Below the pieces are notes generated by a model. That model had not been told where the DNA came from. It worked only from the letters and a program-made list of their open reading frames with translations, and searched no databases. Positions 1-11,020 of a DNA stretch of 64,000 nt are shown here, piece by piece. The stretch is taken from positions 1 to 64,000 of the forward strand of contig JAMYWO010000097.1 in assembly GCA_024220525.1 (NCBI GenBank). The letters run 5' to 3'. The DNA comes from Cochliopodium minus. Lineage: Eukaryota > Discosea > Himatismenida > Cochliopodiidae. Within the stretch, counting starts at the first letter, position 1; every line of letters begins with the position of its first letter. The position numbers were made by a program, and so were the translations under genes.

Positions 1-858
1 TAATCGTCTTCACTTTCAAGTTGTTCCTCTGCCATCTTCTCCTTTAGTTCTTTCACCTCTATTTAAAAAAATAAAAAATATTAAATAAAAAATAAAATTT
101 AATGAATAATAAAATTAATAAAATAAAAATTTTACCTTTTTTAAAATTCTCTTTTTGAATTTTTGTATCAAGATTGATTTCTTTGAGTTGATTGTAAAGT
201 TTTATTCCCTTTTCGTTGACTTGTAAAAAAAAAAGTAAGTTGTTCTCATCCCTTGATGCAATCAATTTTATTATCATTGAAATGACACAACAAATGAAAA
301 TGCAATAAAATTTTATTGCTTTGAAATTTTCTCCTTTAGACTCTGAAGAAATGGCCCTAGAAAAAACAAAGATTCAAATTCGAAAAAAAAAATTGATAAC
401 CTCTTTATATTAAAAAAAAAAAAACAAAAATGTTTACTGAGCAACAATGAAAAATGCACTTACACCTAGAGCATTAAGCTGTTTTTTATAATTAACTATA
501 TATTTCATGAGTAATTCAATTAAATTTTTAAACCTGCAAGCCATTTGATGTTACTTCATTTCTCTTTTAATAAAAAGTTTAAAAATTAATTTAAATAATC
601 TTTTCATCTCACAAATGATTGAACTGCTATTAAAGGATCGGGGTAATTCATGACCTAGAATAAAGTTTAGTCTTTATATGTTGTCAATATAATTTTTTTT
701 TTTACTTTTAATGTCCATTTCTTTCTTACTTTGATATTTGTTGATAATGTAATTTTTTCAGGTTTTTTTACGAGGTTATATATGAACCATAAATGATAAA
801 GAATGAACATCAATAGAGATATTGATGGCAGTATAATCTCAAGAACAGATATTTTCAT
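1..858 (-). CDS. DUF599-like multipass membrane protein, 3' end beyond window
   Basis: Seen: a chain of minus-strand exons. The first begins at 858 with MKISVLEIILPSISLLMFIL, a membrane segment, followed by a basic stretch ending RKKW near 710. Short exons at about 655-610 (VMNYPDPLIAVQSF) and 570-540 (RNEVTSNGLQ) follow, then 350-134, which carries a second membrane segment (CIFICCVISMIIKLIA) and QVNEKGIKLYNQL. The exon at 60-1 (EVKELKEKMAEEQLE) runs off the window. Known: DUF599 proteins carry a W..x(n)..D.I.AVQ.LRN pattern after the first membrane segment and end in a W.FGP-type segment. The AVQSF/RN junction matches, and the ending seen in the second copy (GWVFGPI, 9632-9955) fits too. 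The molecular function of the family is not established. Exon phases at two junctions were not fully resolved. Confidence 0.6.
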
Positions 859-1274
859 TTTGAAACAAATTTGGGTTTGATTTTATTTATTTGGTGATTA
901 TTGATATTTTGGATATCTGGCCATAAATGATTTATTATTTCTGTCAAATTAATTATTTTGGCCAAAAGAGTCTTTATTTAACCATAGACAAATATATTTC
1001 AATTTTTTTATTCTTTTTTTGAGAATTCAATCTTGGAGAAGTACATTTGGCAGTATGTAGACAGATATTCAAAGAAATATAAATAAAGAAATGTAAATTT
1101 CCAAGTTTTTATTTAATTTGGTTTGTTGATGTATTTAATGTTGATAGGAACGATATGAGTGAAATCCCTCTTATCATTCTTTGCATCAACTTTTGTCAAA
1201 TCTAAATTGAAAAATTTTTTTGAGATTCTTCAAGTCTTTTCAAAAATATAATATTTTTTAAAAATATAAAAAAA

Positions 1275-2151
1275 ATGAAGTATTTTGCATCAAAAAATTT
1301 AAATTTGTTTAAATTTAAAACAAATTCTTTGAAAGTTCAAAAACAAGATATTGCAATTTTTACTCTTGGTTTACTTGGAGTGGGTGGAGTTTATAGTTAT
1401 GCCGACTGGTATTCAGGCAATTGGCAAGAAGGAAAGATTTATAGTTATGACATTAAATTGGAAAGATTTTCTGAGCCCAAGAAAATAAAGTTCAAAAAAG
1501 GACATCATTTTGCTACAGGAGGAATGAGAATAACCTATGACGTAAATACTTCTGGATACAGTTGGGACACTTGTGTTATCAAAGAATATGGCGATAGAAA
1601 GAATAATGAAAATCTACTAAAATCAGATGTCATCATGCATGAATATGCTTCCGAAATAGCGAATCAATTTAATAAGCGCAATCCACCCAAAAAGATTTAC
1701 TATGTGCATGCAGATCTTTTGGAAATATAAAGAGAATGAAGAAGTGAAGTATTACATGATAGAGAAAAAAATTTGTTATGATTCTCAAGATTTCAAAAAA
1801 TGGAATAATAATACTAAATATGTCAATCCAAATAATAATACACCTCAAGCATTTTCTCATTTTTCTTATGAATTCACAAATGGAAATTATCTTGTTTGTG
1901 ATATTCAAGGAGTTGAAAGGAGTGATAGTTATGAATTAACAGACCCCCAAATTCATACTATAAAAGGAAGACGCTTCAGTGGTGATCTGGGTATAGTAGG
2001 AAAGGAAATTTTCTTTAAATATCATTTTTGCAATCCAATTTGCAAATATTTGCTTCTTCATCATTATAATGGAGGAACACCTGTTGTTGGCGGAACTGAA
2101 ATCTCTGGACTTCATAATAATTTTAAAATACCATCTTCCAATAAATTTTAA
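1275..2151 (+). CDS. Alpha-kinase (MHCK/eEF2K family), frame broken in the middle
   Basis: Two overlapping frames together cover an atypical alpha-kinase domain. The first (1275-1730) has an N-terminal hydrophobic segment (AIFTLGLLGVGGVYSYA) and then N-lobe signatures: FATGGMR, a Lys in TCVIKEY, and ANQFNKRNPPKKIYYVHADLL. The second (in frame from about 1730 to 2151) has the C-lobe: WNNN, QAFSHFSYEFTNGNYLVCDIQGV, LTDPQIHT, DLG and the H-x-CN-x2-C zinc-binding end. Known: family members are Ser/Thr kinases built on this zinc-stabilised lobe. The break is near 1722-1728, between ADLLEI and KENEEVKYYMIE, and a one-base error is enough to explain it. The neighbouring sequence has many homopolymer differences between copies, so an assembly indel is as likely as a real lesion. 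The hydrophobic N-terminus is unusual for the family. Confidence 0.78.
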
Positions 2152-2494
2152 TGCAATAAAAAAAAAATAAAAGCAAAGATAATAAAAAGATTCTTCAATA
2201 AAGATTTGTTTTTACCAAAGCTTTGTTCTTATTACCTGATGAAGATAATACATCAACCATGATTCATTACAGATTGAGGAACTATTTACTAGAATATCAT
2301 AAAGTTGAATAATTAATTTCTTTTTAATCTCCGTGCAATAAAAAATGTGATGATAATTTATTATTGATATCGACCTTGAAGTATCAAAGATTCTAAAAGA
2401 TATTTAGAGAAATATAGAAGAAATGTAAATTTCCAAGTTTTTATTTAATTTGGTTTGTTGATGGATTTAAAGTTGAAAGGAACGATATGAGTGA

Positions 2495-2495
2495 N
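2495..2495. other. Assembly join (single N)
   Basis: A lone N interrupts a repeat copy on the left (2420-2494, also present at 1090-1165 and 10915-10990). On the right it abuts the last 10 bases of an exon, TATTCTGTGG, followed by a clean gtaaaa donor. The 5' part of the carboxylase gene has been lost here. Confidence 0.9.
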
Positions 2496-4699
2496 TATTC
2501 TGTGGGTAAAAAAATCTTGAAGAATGCAAAAATATTTTCCTTTAATAACAAAAGTTCTCCAATTGAATTATTATTATTATTCAGATCTTATTAAGCATCA
2601 AATTTGAGATCTGTTTATATCAGATCATTTTAAGTATAATGCATAAAATCATGGTGATTTCTGAATAATTGAAACAACTTTTTCTTTATAATCCATTCAA
2701 AATTAAATGATTTACAAAAAAAAAATTTTTGGGGATGCCCAGAATAACATATCTTAGAAAGTAAAATATTTTCTTATAAGTTATCCAAATTCGATTCTAA
2801 GATTATTTTAATTAATTTAATTATTTTGGCGCCAAAATCTAAAAAAAGGGAAAATAATATATCTTAATTTTTTATCTTAATTTTTTTCTTTTAAAAGATG
2901 TCATCCTGGGAAGAAAGAGAAAAGAAAAAATAAGCAGGGTGTGGTACACCATACTGAGATTTCAGATCTGCCTCGTCTATTTTTACGCAACATACGCCAA
3001 ATTCAACGAAGATTGGCTAAGAGGCGAGCCACTTAGACACTGGCTGTATAATAGAAGCGATCGAAGCGAGATTGGATTCTTCCTCAACAAAAAAATCTCC
3101 GCTTATCTTTTGTCTTATGGCGGAATTTTAGTAGATGGGTTTTTGTCCATGTACTTTTTTTTCTATGCTATATTAAAGTGGGTTTTGTTTTGCGGAATTA
3201 AAAAAAATGAAAAAAAAAAAATTAATGAAAATATAAAAATGAAAAAAAAAAAAATTAATAAAATACCTACTAATAATGTTGAAAATGTTGATAGTGTTGA
3301 TAATGATAATAAAGATAGAAATGATTATATTAAAAATGAATCGGATTCATTTTTAAATAATGAAGGATATTTCCTTGAAAATGGCGACACCTCCATTTTT
3401 CTAACTTTATTTCATGTTTTTGGCTTTTTTGTTTCTTTCACTTTCCACACTATGAACAGGGTGTTGTTTTCGTAATAATTACTGAAATTTTCATTTTTTT
3501 AATATTTTTTATTTTTCAATAATTAATTTATAATTTACATTTTGGTTTTGATTTATTTTATTTTATATTTTTTTAAATATTTTATTTTTATTTTTTATTA
3601 TTTATTTAATAGTTTATTTATTTCATTTTTTTTAATTAATTAATTTTTACTCATATTATTATAATTACATTATATGTGTTTGAATGAATATTCCCCATAT
3701 AAATATGCGAGATATAGACAGTGTTTTATATAATTACATTATATTTTTTCAAGAATAGGAGTTTTTCCAACAGGAATGATTTGCATGTCCACGCTCATGT
3801 TGCCATATGACTGGCTAAGAATCAGGTTGAAAAGGATGTACGTGATAGAACCTCGTCATTTTTACTCCCCTAAAAAAAAACTCGCCAAAAAAAATTCGGC
3901 GAAAAAAAATAATTTCCTCAACAAAAAAAATGTCCTCCTCTATGTTTACACTTTCTTCATTTTTCTTTTTCTGTTGGTTCAAGTTTTGTTTCCCATAAGA
4001 AATCTCCTCTTTGGTTATCCTGGTGATATTGCCTGGTAAAAAAAAAAATATTAATTCAATTAATTTAAATAAAATTTTTTGAAAGGGAGGAGACTGGTCA
4101 CAAATTTTCGTGGAGAATGAAATTAAGGTTTTTATTTTTAATTTTTATATTTTTTTCTTTATTTTTTTTCATTTTTTTTATATTTTTTTATTTTTCATAT
4201 TTTTTTCCAAATAGATCTAAAAGATGCGAAATTCATTATTTCGCGAACAACAAACAAGTAGACATCTCTAAAATTCTAAATGAAAGGCAGATGGAGAGGC
4301 TCGCAGCCAATCCAGATCAAGTCATCATCTTCGCTAAGTACATCAACAATAACTTTTTCGAAGGCAAAGTCAACATCACCGTCAACAATACTTGTAGGTT
4401 AAATTTCCGGCCCAAACAAACATTCGTGCTTCCTAATATTGGTTTTTTATTTTTTAAATTTATTTTAAATTTTTTTAATTTTATTTTTCTCATCAGATTT
4501 GACAAAACTTGATCCTTATGTGACTAATTGGACGGGAATTGTCAAACCAGTGGAACCTCTCCCTCTTTGTAGTCGCAATCAATTTCCCTTTTCTTGGAAC
4601 GTGTCAAAGCTGTTTGACAGGGAAAGTTGGAAATGGATTACAGAAGATCTTACCAAAGATGATTTAAATTGTTTTAAAACAAAATCCAATAAAGTGTAG
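2496..4699 (+). CDS. Vitamin K-dependent gamma-glutamyl carboxylase homologue (5' truncated by gap)
   Basis: Likely catalyses gamma-carboxylation of Glu, or is a relative of unknown substrate, in an internal membrane. Seen: exon remnant 2496-2505, then about 2898-3473, 3753-4034, 4090-4128, 4213-4391 and 4499-4699, with phases that agree. Family signatures: RFQICLVYFYATYAKFNEDW followed by GEPLRHWL, where the K aligns with the catalytic Lys218 of human GGCX; FTFHTMN then IGVFPTGMI; LFGYPGDIAW; and ETGHKFSWRMKLR. The soluble tail has NPDQVIIFAKYI and DPYVTNWTG. An insert rich in K, N and D (about 3195-3370) interrupts the membrane part. Missing: the N-terminal membrane helices, which should lie in the gap at 2495. 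Known: the family occurs in animals, some bacteria and scattered protists. Assignment is firm; the substrate is unknown. Confidence 0.88.
2600..2790 (+). repeat. Dispersed intronic repeat, family 2
   Basis: Shares long stretches with 28310-28500, for example TCTGTTTATATCAGATCATTT and TTTGGGGATGC followed by AATAACatATC. A shorter, diverged relative lies at 31225-31375. All three lie within introns. No ORF or terminal inverted repeat is evident. Confidence 0.7.
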
Positions 4700-4771
4700 T
4701 TAATATTTTTAAATGTTATCTCCTTTTACAAATGAATTTATCTTTGGTTTTTAATTTTTAACTCTTAATTA

Positions 4772-7700
4772 TCAATCTGCAAAACTATCATAAAAAGGAG
4801 GAAAAACAAATGAATCAAGTACAATTCCATTGAATGGTATGGCGATACCACAGCCTGCCTCAGTAGTATCCCTTTTCTTTGAAACCGAACTTTCACTTTG
4901 TTGGATGTTATTGGGACTTTGAACTCCCATGTGGACACCAACAAAAGCGAGAGTATTTAGTGTGTTGTTTTTCGAAGGTCCTGAAAAAATGATGAAAAGA
5001 AATAAAAAATTGAAAAAATTTTTACCATCCCACAAAAACAAATGAGGATGATTTCCTTTTGTAAAAAATATTAATTCAACAAAAATTTTCAAAAAATAAA
5101 TTTCAGGAGTACCTTGATCATAATTTCCATGCAATAAAAAGTTATCACAGTTTGAAATGTTAATCTTTTGTTGCAAAGAACTTTTCCAGTCAGAGTAAGA
5201 CCCAAATATGTAGTTTAAAACGTTTGGGGTTGACTCAGGCAAGCTGTTACAAACTGAGGGTATGGGTCTCTTGTTGTGATGCTAAAAAAAATCATAAAAA
5301 TAAAAATAAAAAAAAATTTAAAAAAAATTATTAAAAAATATACCTCAGTATCGTAACAAAAGCCATTCCCGTGGACTTCCATCAAATAAAGGGTCCCATT
5401 GAAGAGTTTAGCATCTAACACGCTGTTCTTACCAACATCTATGTTTGTCACCTCTGTCACGTTTTCCACTTCAAAGTTGGAATTTAAGTCTAATGAAAAG
5501 TGATACACCAAATTCTCCATACTTGTCACCGTACCAAATATTCTGAATGCATTTACATCTAAAAAAAAAAAAGAAATTTTGAAACATTTTTATATTTATT
5601 ATTTTGTTAATTTTCATTTTTTTTTATTTTTCTATTATTCATTATATTTTTTACATTTATTTTTTATTTTTATTCATAATTATTTTTTTAACTTTATATT
5701 TTTCAAAATAATTTTGTTTAATTAAAATTTTTTATTTTTCGTTGTAAAATTTTTTTTTTCATAATTAAAACTTGATTTTTTATTTTGTTCATAATAATTT
5801 TTTATTTTAATTTATATTAGCGTATTTTTCATTTATTAAATATTTTTTTATTTAATTTCAAATTTTATTTTTCAATTTAAAATTTTTATTTTTCTCAATT
5901 TTTTTTATTTTTACCTTGAAAAAAAAGAAAATCAAAATTTTCAGCAGAAAAGTTGAATTGAGTAAAGGGGATGTTCAATTTGACAGGGGAAAGGAGGAGG
6001 GAGTTGTCAAGTTGCCCATAAACACTTCCGTGTATTGTGTTGTTGGAGTAAAGGGAAATCTGCAAAGCCAACCCCTTGGGTAAAATACTGTCCGAAAAAG
6101 GCTGGAAAAAAAAAATTATTAAAAAATTAAAACTTCTTTAAAAAATAAAAATAAAATAAAAAAATAAAAATAAAAAAATTCTTATGAAAAAAAAATTGAT
6201 AAAAATTTATAAAATTAATTTATTCTTAAAAAAAAAATAGAAAAGTTTTAAAATTCAATCAAAAAAAAAGAAATTTTTAAAGAAAATTTTAATTAAAAAA
6301 TTTCCAATAAAAAAATAATAAAGATAGAAAAAAAAGTACAATTGCCATTTTAGCAACGTTGTATCCACGAAGAGAAAGGAAAGGAGAACCAGAAAGGAGT
6401 TTTAAGGAAGATTCTCCCGATTTTTCGTAAAAGCAGTAATTTCCCTTTGCGTCAGAAATGAATATGGTAGTCTCGTTTATCACTTGCACAGATGTCAAGT
6501 TGGAAAGTTGTTGAATAGAACTTGGGAGTGGCACAGGACTAAAAAATAAAATAAAAATAAAAATAAAAAAATTTTTATTCACATAAAAAAATTAATAATT
6601 AAAATCTGTTTAAAATTAAATGAAATTAAGCATTTGATAAAAAAATAAAAAAATAAAAAAATAAAAAAATAAAAAAATAAAAAAATAAAAAAATAAAAAA
6701 ATAAAAAAATAAATTGAAATAAAAAAATAAAAAAATAAAAAAATAAATTGAAATAAAAAAATAAAAATAAAAAAATAAATTGAAATTAAAAAAAATTATG
6801 ACGAAACATTAGGAGAGAGGGTCAAGTCACCCAGGACATTAGTCGTATTGGAGAATTGGTAATGGTATATTCCGTTTGATTGATAAAAAAGGACGAGGTT
6901 ATGTAGTTGGTTTTTTTGGGAAGTTATGACTGCAACTTTGGGGTTTTGAATGTATGACGTTTGACTTTGTTCTATCAATCTTTTGTTCCATCCCTTTTTC
7001 GAATACTCGCTTGAAAAAATGGTGAACAAAACTAAAATTATTATTTTTAAATTTTGTTTTAATAAAAATTTTTTGGAATTTAAAAACTAATTCTTAAAGA
7101 ATTAAATAAAAAGAAAAAATTTATTAATATTTTTAAAAAAATCATCCTTCATAAAAAATAAAAATAAAAACAAAAACAAAATAATAAATAAAATGTTAAA
7201 ATAATAAATTATAAAATAATAAATAAAATGAAATAAATAAAGGTAAAAAATGATTCTGGTGATATATGCCCAAAAAAAAAAAAAAAAAAAAATATAAAAA
7301 AAAAACAATGAAATAAAAATAATAAAAGGAAATTAAAAAAAAATTAAAATAAAAAAAATTATTGAAAATAAATTTTTTTAAAATAAAATAAAATATAAAA
7401 AATAAATAAAAAAGATAAATATTAAAGAGTTTAAATGAAAAAATAAAAAATAATAATAAAAGAGGAACCAGGATCAATGTTGATAGCAAAAAAAAAGCCA
7501 GGAAGATGAGAAATGTTCCAATAAAAATAAGAAGACAAAACATTGTGAAACTCAAACTGAGAGGAGGGCTCCCAAAACTGAAAGGGGTAAACAGAATCTC
7601 TGAATTTTCCGTAACCCAACGCCGCATACTCATCGAGATGAAAGCTGTTGATGAAGGGGACAACCATTGGATTAAGTATTTGGAATCTGTTGTCTCCATT

Positions 7701-9308
7701 CTCTTTTTCATTTGTCCAAAACGCAGTATCTGTTATTTTTCCCATCCTTTTTTTTTCCAAATAAAAATTGTTTGTTAGAACTTTATAATTATTTTTTGTA
7801 TTAATTTTTTTTTATATAACATTTGAAGTAAACATTCTTTTTTTTTTTTTTTTTTCATATTTTATTTTTTGATATTTTTTTTTCTATTTTATTTTTTAAA
7901 AATATTTTTCTATTTATAAAATTTCCAATCTTTGATTTTATTAACATCTTTATGAAAATCTTCATCTTTTTTTTCCAAATTAAATGTCATTTTTTTTTGT
8001 AATTTTTTTCTATTTATAATTTTCAAATTTTAATTTTAAATTTTTTTTATTATTTATTAATCAAATTATCATCTTTTTTTCCTAATAAAATGTGAAAAAT
8101 TTTTAATTTTTGTAATTATTCTTAATTAATAATTTTTGTAATTTTTTTTTTTTTTTTAGTTTTAAAAATTTTTTAGTACCAAGTGGAGTTCCAAGGTTTC
8201 CATTTGTCAACCAAACAATCGAAGGGGGCACCGCTGCCATCCAAAACGAACTCCATGTTGAGATTGTTTTGGGAAATCAAAGCAGTGGCTTTTTCATAAA
8301 ACTCGTCTATCAATGATCTCCAGTTGTACCCATACGAGCCTACCGTGCCGTTACATTTATCTTCATTATTGTTTTAAAATAAATTTTAAAAAAGAAATAA
8401 TAAATAAAAATTAAATATTAATAAAAAAAATAAAGAAAAAATTTTAATGAGAAAAAATTTTTTAATTGAAAATAAATTAAAAAAAAAAAGATTAAGAACT
8501 CAATAATTATGATTTTTAACATACCACCGTATTGACCCTCCCACTTGAAGCAAAGAGCCATCAAAAGTCTCTTTTCTTTCTAATGTATTAAAATAAAATA
8601 AATTATTTTTTATTTTTTTTTTTTTCTTTCCATTGTACATTAAAATTAAATTTTAAATTTTCAGAATTTTTTTTTTGTCTATTGTTTATTGTTTATTTTT
8701 TTTTTTGATTTTTTTTATTTTTTTTATTTTCTTTTTTAATGTTACTTTGTAAAGGGAAGTATTGTTTCCAATATAATCCAAAACATCGTATAGTGTGTAA
8801 TAAACTCTTTCTGTGACGGGATCGTCGTGGTTCAAGATGATACATCCTCTACTATCATTTCTCACTCTGTTTTCTTGAGATTTGCTTTTGTTGAATAATA
8901 TTAATTAAATTTTTAAAAATTTGGAAAAAAAATATATATATTTTTAGTTACCAAAAGGATGGATCTTTGTAATGTGGATCACTTTTTAATAATTGAAGAA
9001 TGATAGTTAATTTCCCAGCTTTTCAATTTCTGTTTTTTTTTTTTTTGTTTTACATTTTCCAATCTGTTGCTGCTTTCTTATTCAATTGATTCCATTCTAA
9101 GTTTTGTATTCAAATGAAATTATATATTTTAAAATTGATCATACCTTTGAGATCATTTCTGCTATGATACTTTAATAATTTTATTTGAGCCTTCAAAAAA
9201 AAAATTTATTTTTTATTTTACTTGATAACCTATTGATGATTCTATCATGCTTGAAATAGATAGATTAAAGAAGATTAATAAAATTGCAACAATCAGAAAT
9301 TTCCCCAT
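4772..9308 (-). CDS. Secreted multi-exon protein, function not recognised
   Basis: Starts at 9308 with MGKFLIVAILLIFFNLSIS, a signal peptide. Exons follow at about 9190, 9120-9070, 9030-8950, 8890-8745 (CIILNHDDP...YTLYDVLDYIGNN), 8595-8525 (LLMALCFKWEGQYGG), 8370-8172 (CNGTVGSYGYNW, then FVLDGSGAPFDCLVDKWKPW), 7770-7470 (AFWTNEKENGDNRFQILNPM), 7025-6800, 6540-6340, 6105-5930, 5555-5345, 5275-5105 and 5035-4772. Several short introns are pure A/T; not all phases were checked. The middle (a LMALCFK strand, then FVLDGSGAP) faintly recalls phosphodiesterase barrels of the PI-PLC/GDPD kind, but no catalytic pair could be identified, so the class is left open. The C-terminal half looks like a beta-rich repeat region. 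It is read as an extracellular or lysosomal protein by its signal peptide alone. Confidence 0.6.
5580..5915. other. Long A/T-only intron
   Basis: About 335 bases of almost pure A/T between two minus-strand exons. No coding potential or structured repeat was seen. Similar stretches lie at 6600-6790 (an AAATAAAA-type simple repeat), 7080-7430 and 7790-8150. Confidence 0.6.
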
Positions 9309-9631
9309 TTTTTTTTTTTTTTTTTTTTTAATAATGTTTAATAAATTTTTTGAATTAGATATTGTTTTTTTTAATATTTTATAATCGTTTGTTGTCCTTT
9401 GTTTAACATCTGATTCGTGCTTTTCCTTAAGATATTAATCATATTTAATTTATGACATTTCAAATTGAGATAGATATATAAATTGGATGAGTTGAAAGAT
9501 TCAATTTCTCTTTTTTCACAAACAAAACAAACATTGCTTCTTAAATTCTTGTTGATGGTATCAATCTTTAATAATTCAAGTATCAAAAATATTAACAAAG
9601 AAATCTTTTTTTGAGAATTCAAAGAATTATT

Positions 9632-10165
9632 TTAAAACGTTTTTCTTGAAATAGTAGATGTATCATAAAGGTACATTGCAACAACAACAGCAGCAGAAAT
9701 AGAAATACAATAAATAGGACCGAAGACCCATCCTTGAAAAAATAATTAAAACAATTCATAAATAAAAAAGTTTTTTGAATTTAAAAAAAAGTTTTTTGTA
9801 CCAGCAAACATCACAGCAAGAAAAATACATCTGTAAGAAATCCATAGATCCACAGAAAATCTGTTAACTAATTTATCGCTGATGGAAATGATTCGTTTGT
9901 AATCGTCTTCACTTTCAAGTTGTTCCTCTGCCATCTTCTCCTTTAGTTCTTTCACCTCTATTTAAAAAAATAAAAATATTAAATAAAAATAAAATTTAAT
10001 GAATAATAAAATTAATAAAATAAAAATTTTTTTTAAAATTCTCTTTGAATTTTGTATCAAGATTGATTTCTTTGAGTTGATTGTAAAGTTTTATTCCTTT
10101 TCGTTGACTTGTAAAAAAAGTAAGTTGTTCTCCTTGATGCAATCAATTTTATTATCATTGAAATG
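9632..10165 (-). CDS. Second copy of the DUF599-like gene, C-terminal exons
   Basis: The exon at 9955-9805 continues the sequence cut off at the window start: EVKELKEKMAEEQLE, then RIISISDKLVNRFSVDLW, then RCIFLAVMFAG. The exon at 9737-9632 gives GWVFGPIYCISISAAVVVAM and ends YDTSTISRKTF-stop. These match the DUF599 pattern of a final W.FGP membrane segment. The 5' exon at 10165-10030 corresponds to 277-134, but its homopolymers are one to several bases shorter, so its frame is disturbed (copy 1 is open there). Upstream of 10170 the sequence turns into an interleaved mosaic with alpha-kinase pieces. It is best read as the true 3' end of this gene joined to poor consensus, not as an independent paralogue. 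Confidence 0.5.
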
Positions 10166-10169
10166 ACAC

Positions 10170-11020
10170 AACAAATGAAAATGCAATAAAAAAATGCTTT
10201 GAAATTTTCTCCTTGACTCTGAAGAAATGGCCCTAGAAAAAAAAAAATTCAAAAAAATTGATAACCTCTTTATATTAAAAAAAAAAACAAAATGTTTACT
10301 GAGCAACAATGAAAATGAAGCATTACACCTAGAGAAAAAATTTGTTATATTCTCATGATTTCAAAAATGGAATAAAATTAAATATGCAAGCCATTTGATG
10401 TTACCTTCATTTTCTCATTTTTTTAAAAGTTTACAAATTAATTTATCTTTTCATCTCACAAATGATTGAACTGCTATTAAAGGATCAGGGTAATTCATGA
10501 CTATAAAATAAAGCTTTAGTGGTGATCATATAGTAGGAAAGGAAATTTCTTTAAATACATTTTTTCTCCATTTGATATTTGTTCATCATTATAATGGAGG
10601 AACACCTGTTGTTTACGAGGTTATATATGAACCATAAATTTTAAAATATGATCATCAATAAATATTAATGCAATAAAAAATCAAGAACAGATATTTTCAT
10701 TCTTCAAAAAGATTTGTTTTTGCTTTGTTTTATTACCTGATGAAGATAATACATCAACCATGATTCATTAAATTGATTTATTATTTACTCAAATTCATAA
10801 TTTTGAATAAGAATTTTTTTTAACCATGACAAATATATTTCAATGATTATTTATTTTTGAGAATTCAATCTTGAAGTACATTTGGATATGTAACAGATAT
10901 TTAGAAATATATAAAGAAATGTAAATTTCCAAGTTTTTATTTAATTTGGTTTGTTGATGGATTTAAAGTTGAAAGGAACGATATGAGTGAAATCCCTCTT
11001 ATCATTCTTTGCATCAACTT
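10170..11020. other. Interleaved mosaic of 290-1200 and 1750-2494 (probable assembly artefact)
   Basis: Blocks of 15-60 bases alternate in collinear order between the DUF599 locus and the alpha-kinase locus. Examples: ATTACACCTAGAG (locus 1), then AAAAAATTTGTTAT (locus 2), GCAAGCCATTTGATGTTAC (1), AGTAGGAAAGGAAAT (2), ATGGAGGAACACCTGTTGTT (2), ACGAGGTTATATATGAACC (1), ATTACCTGATGAAGATAATA (2). Homopolymers are shortened throughout relative to 1-2494. Both parents end in the same 75-base block (1090-1165, 2420-2494), which may have led an assembler to collapse them. Confidence 0.75.

Noticed and set aside
7100-7720. Long Phe/Tyr-rich minus-strand frames
   Set aside because: A/T intron translation; the real exon is the WTNEKENGDNRFQILNPM frame at 7770-7470.
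9371-9622. Minus-strand open frame with VCFVCEKREIESF, reminiscent of the Cys/His end of IP3-receptor channels
   Set aside because: Only one Cys pair, no channel segment nearby, low-complexity composition; too weak to call a gene.
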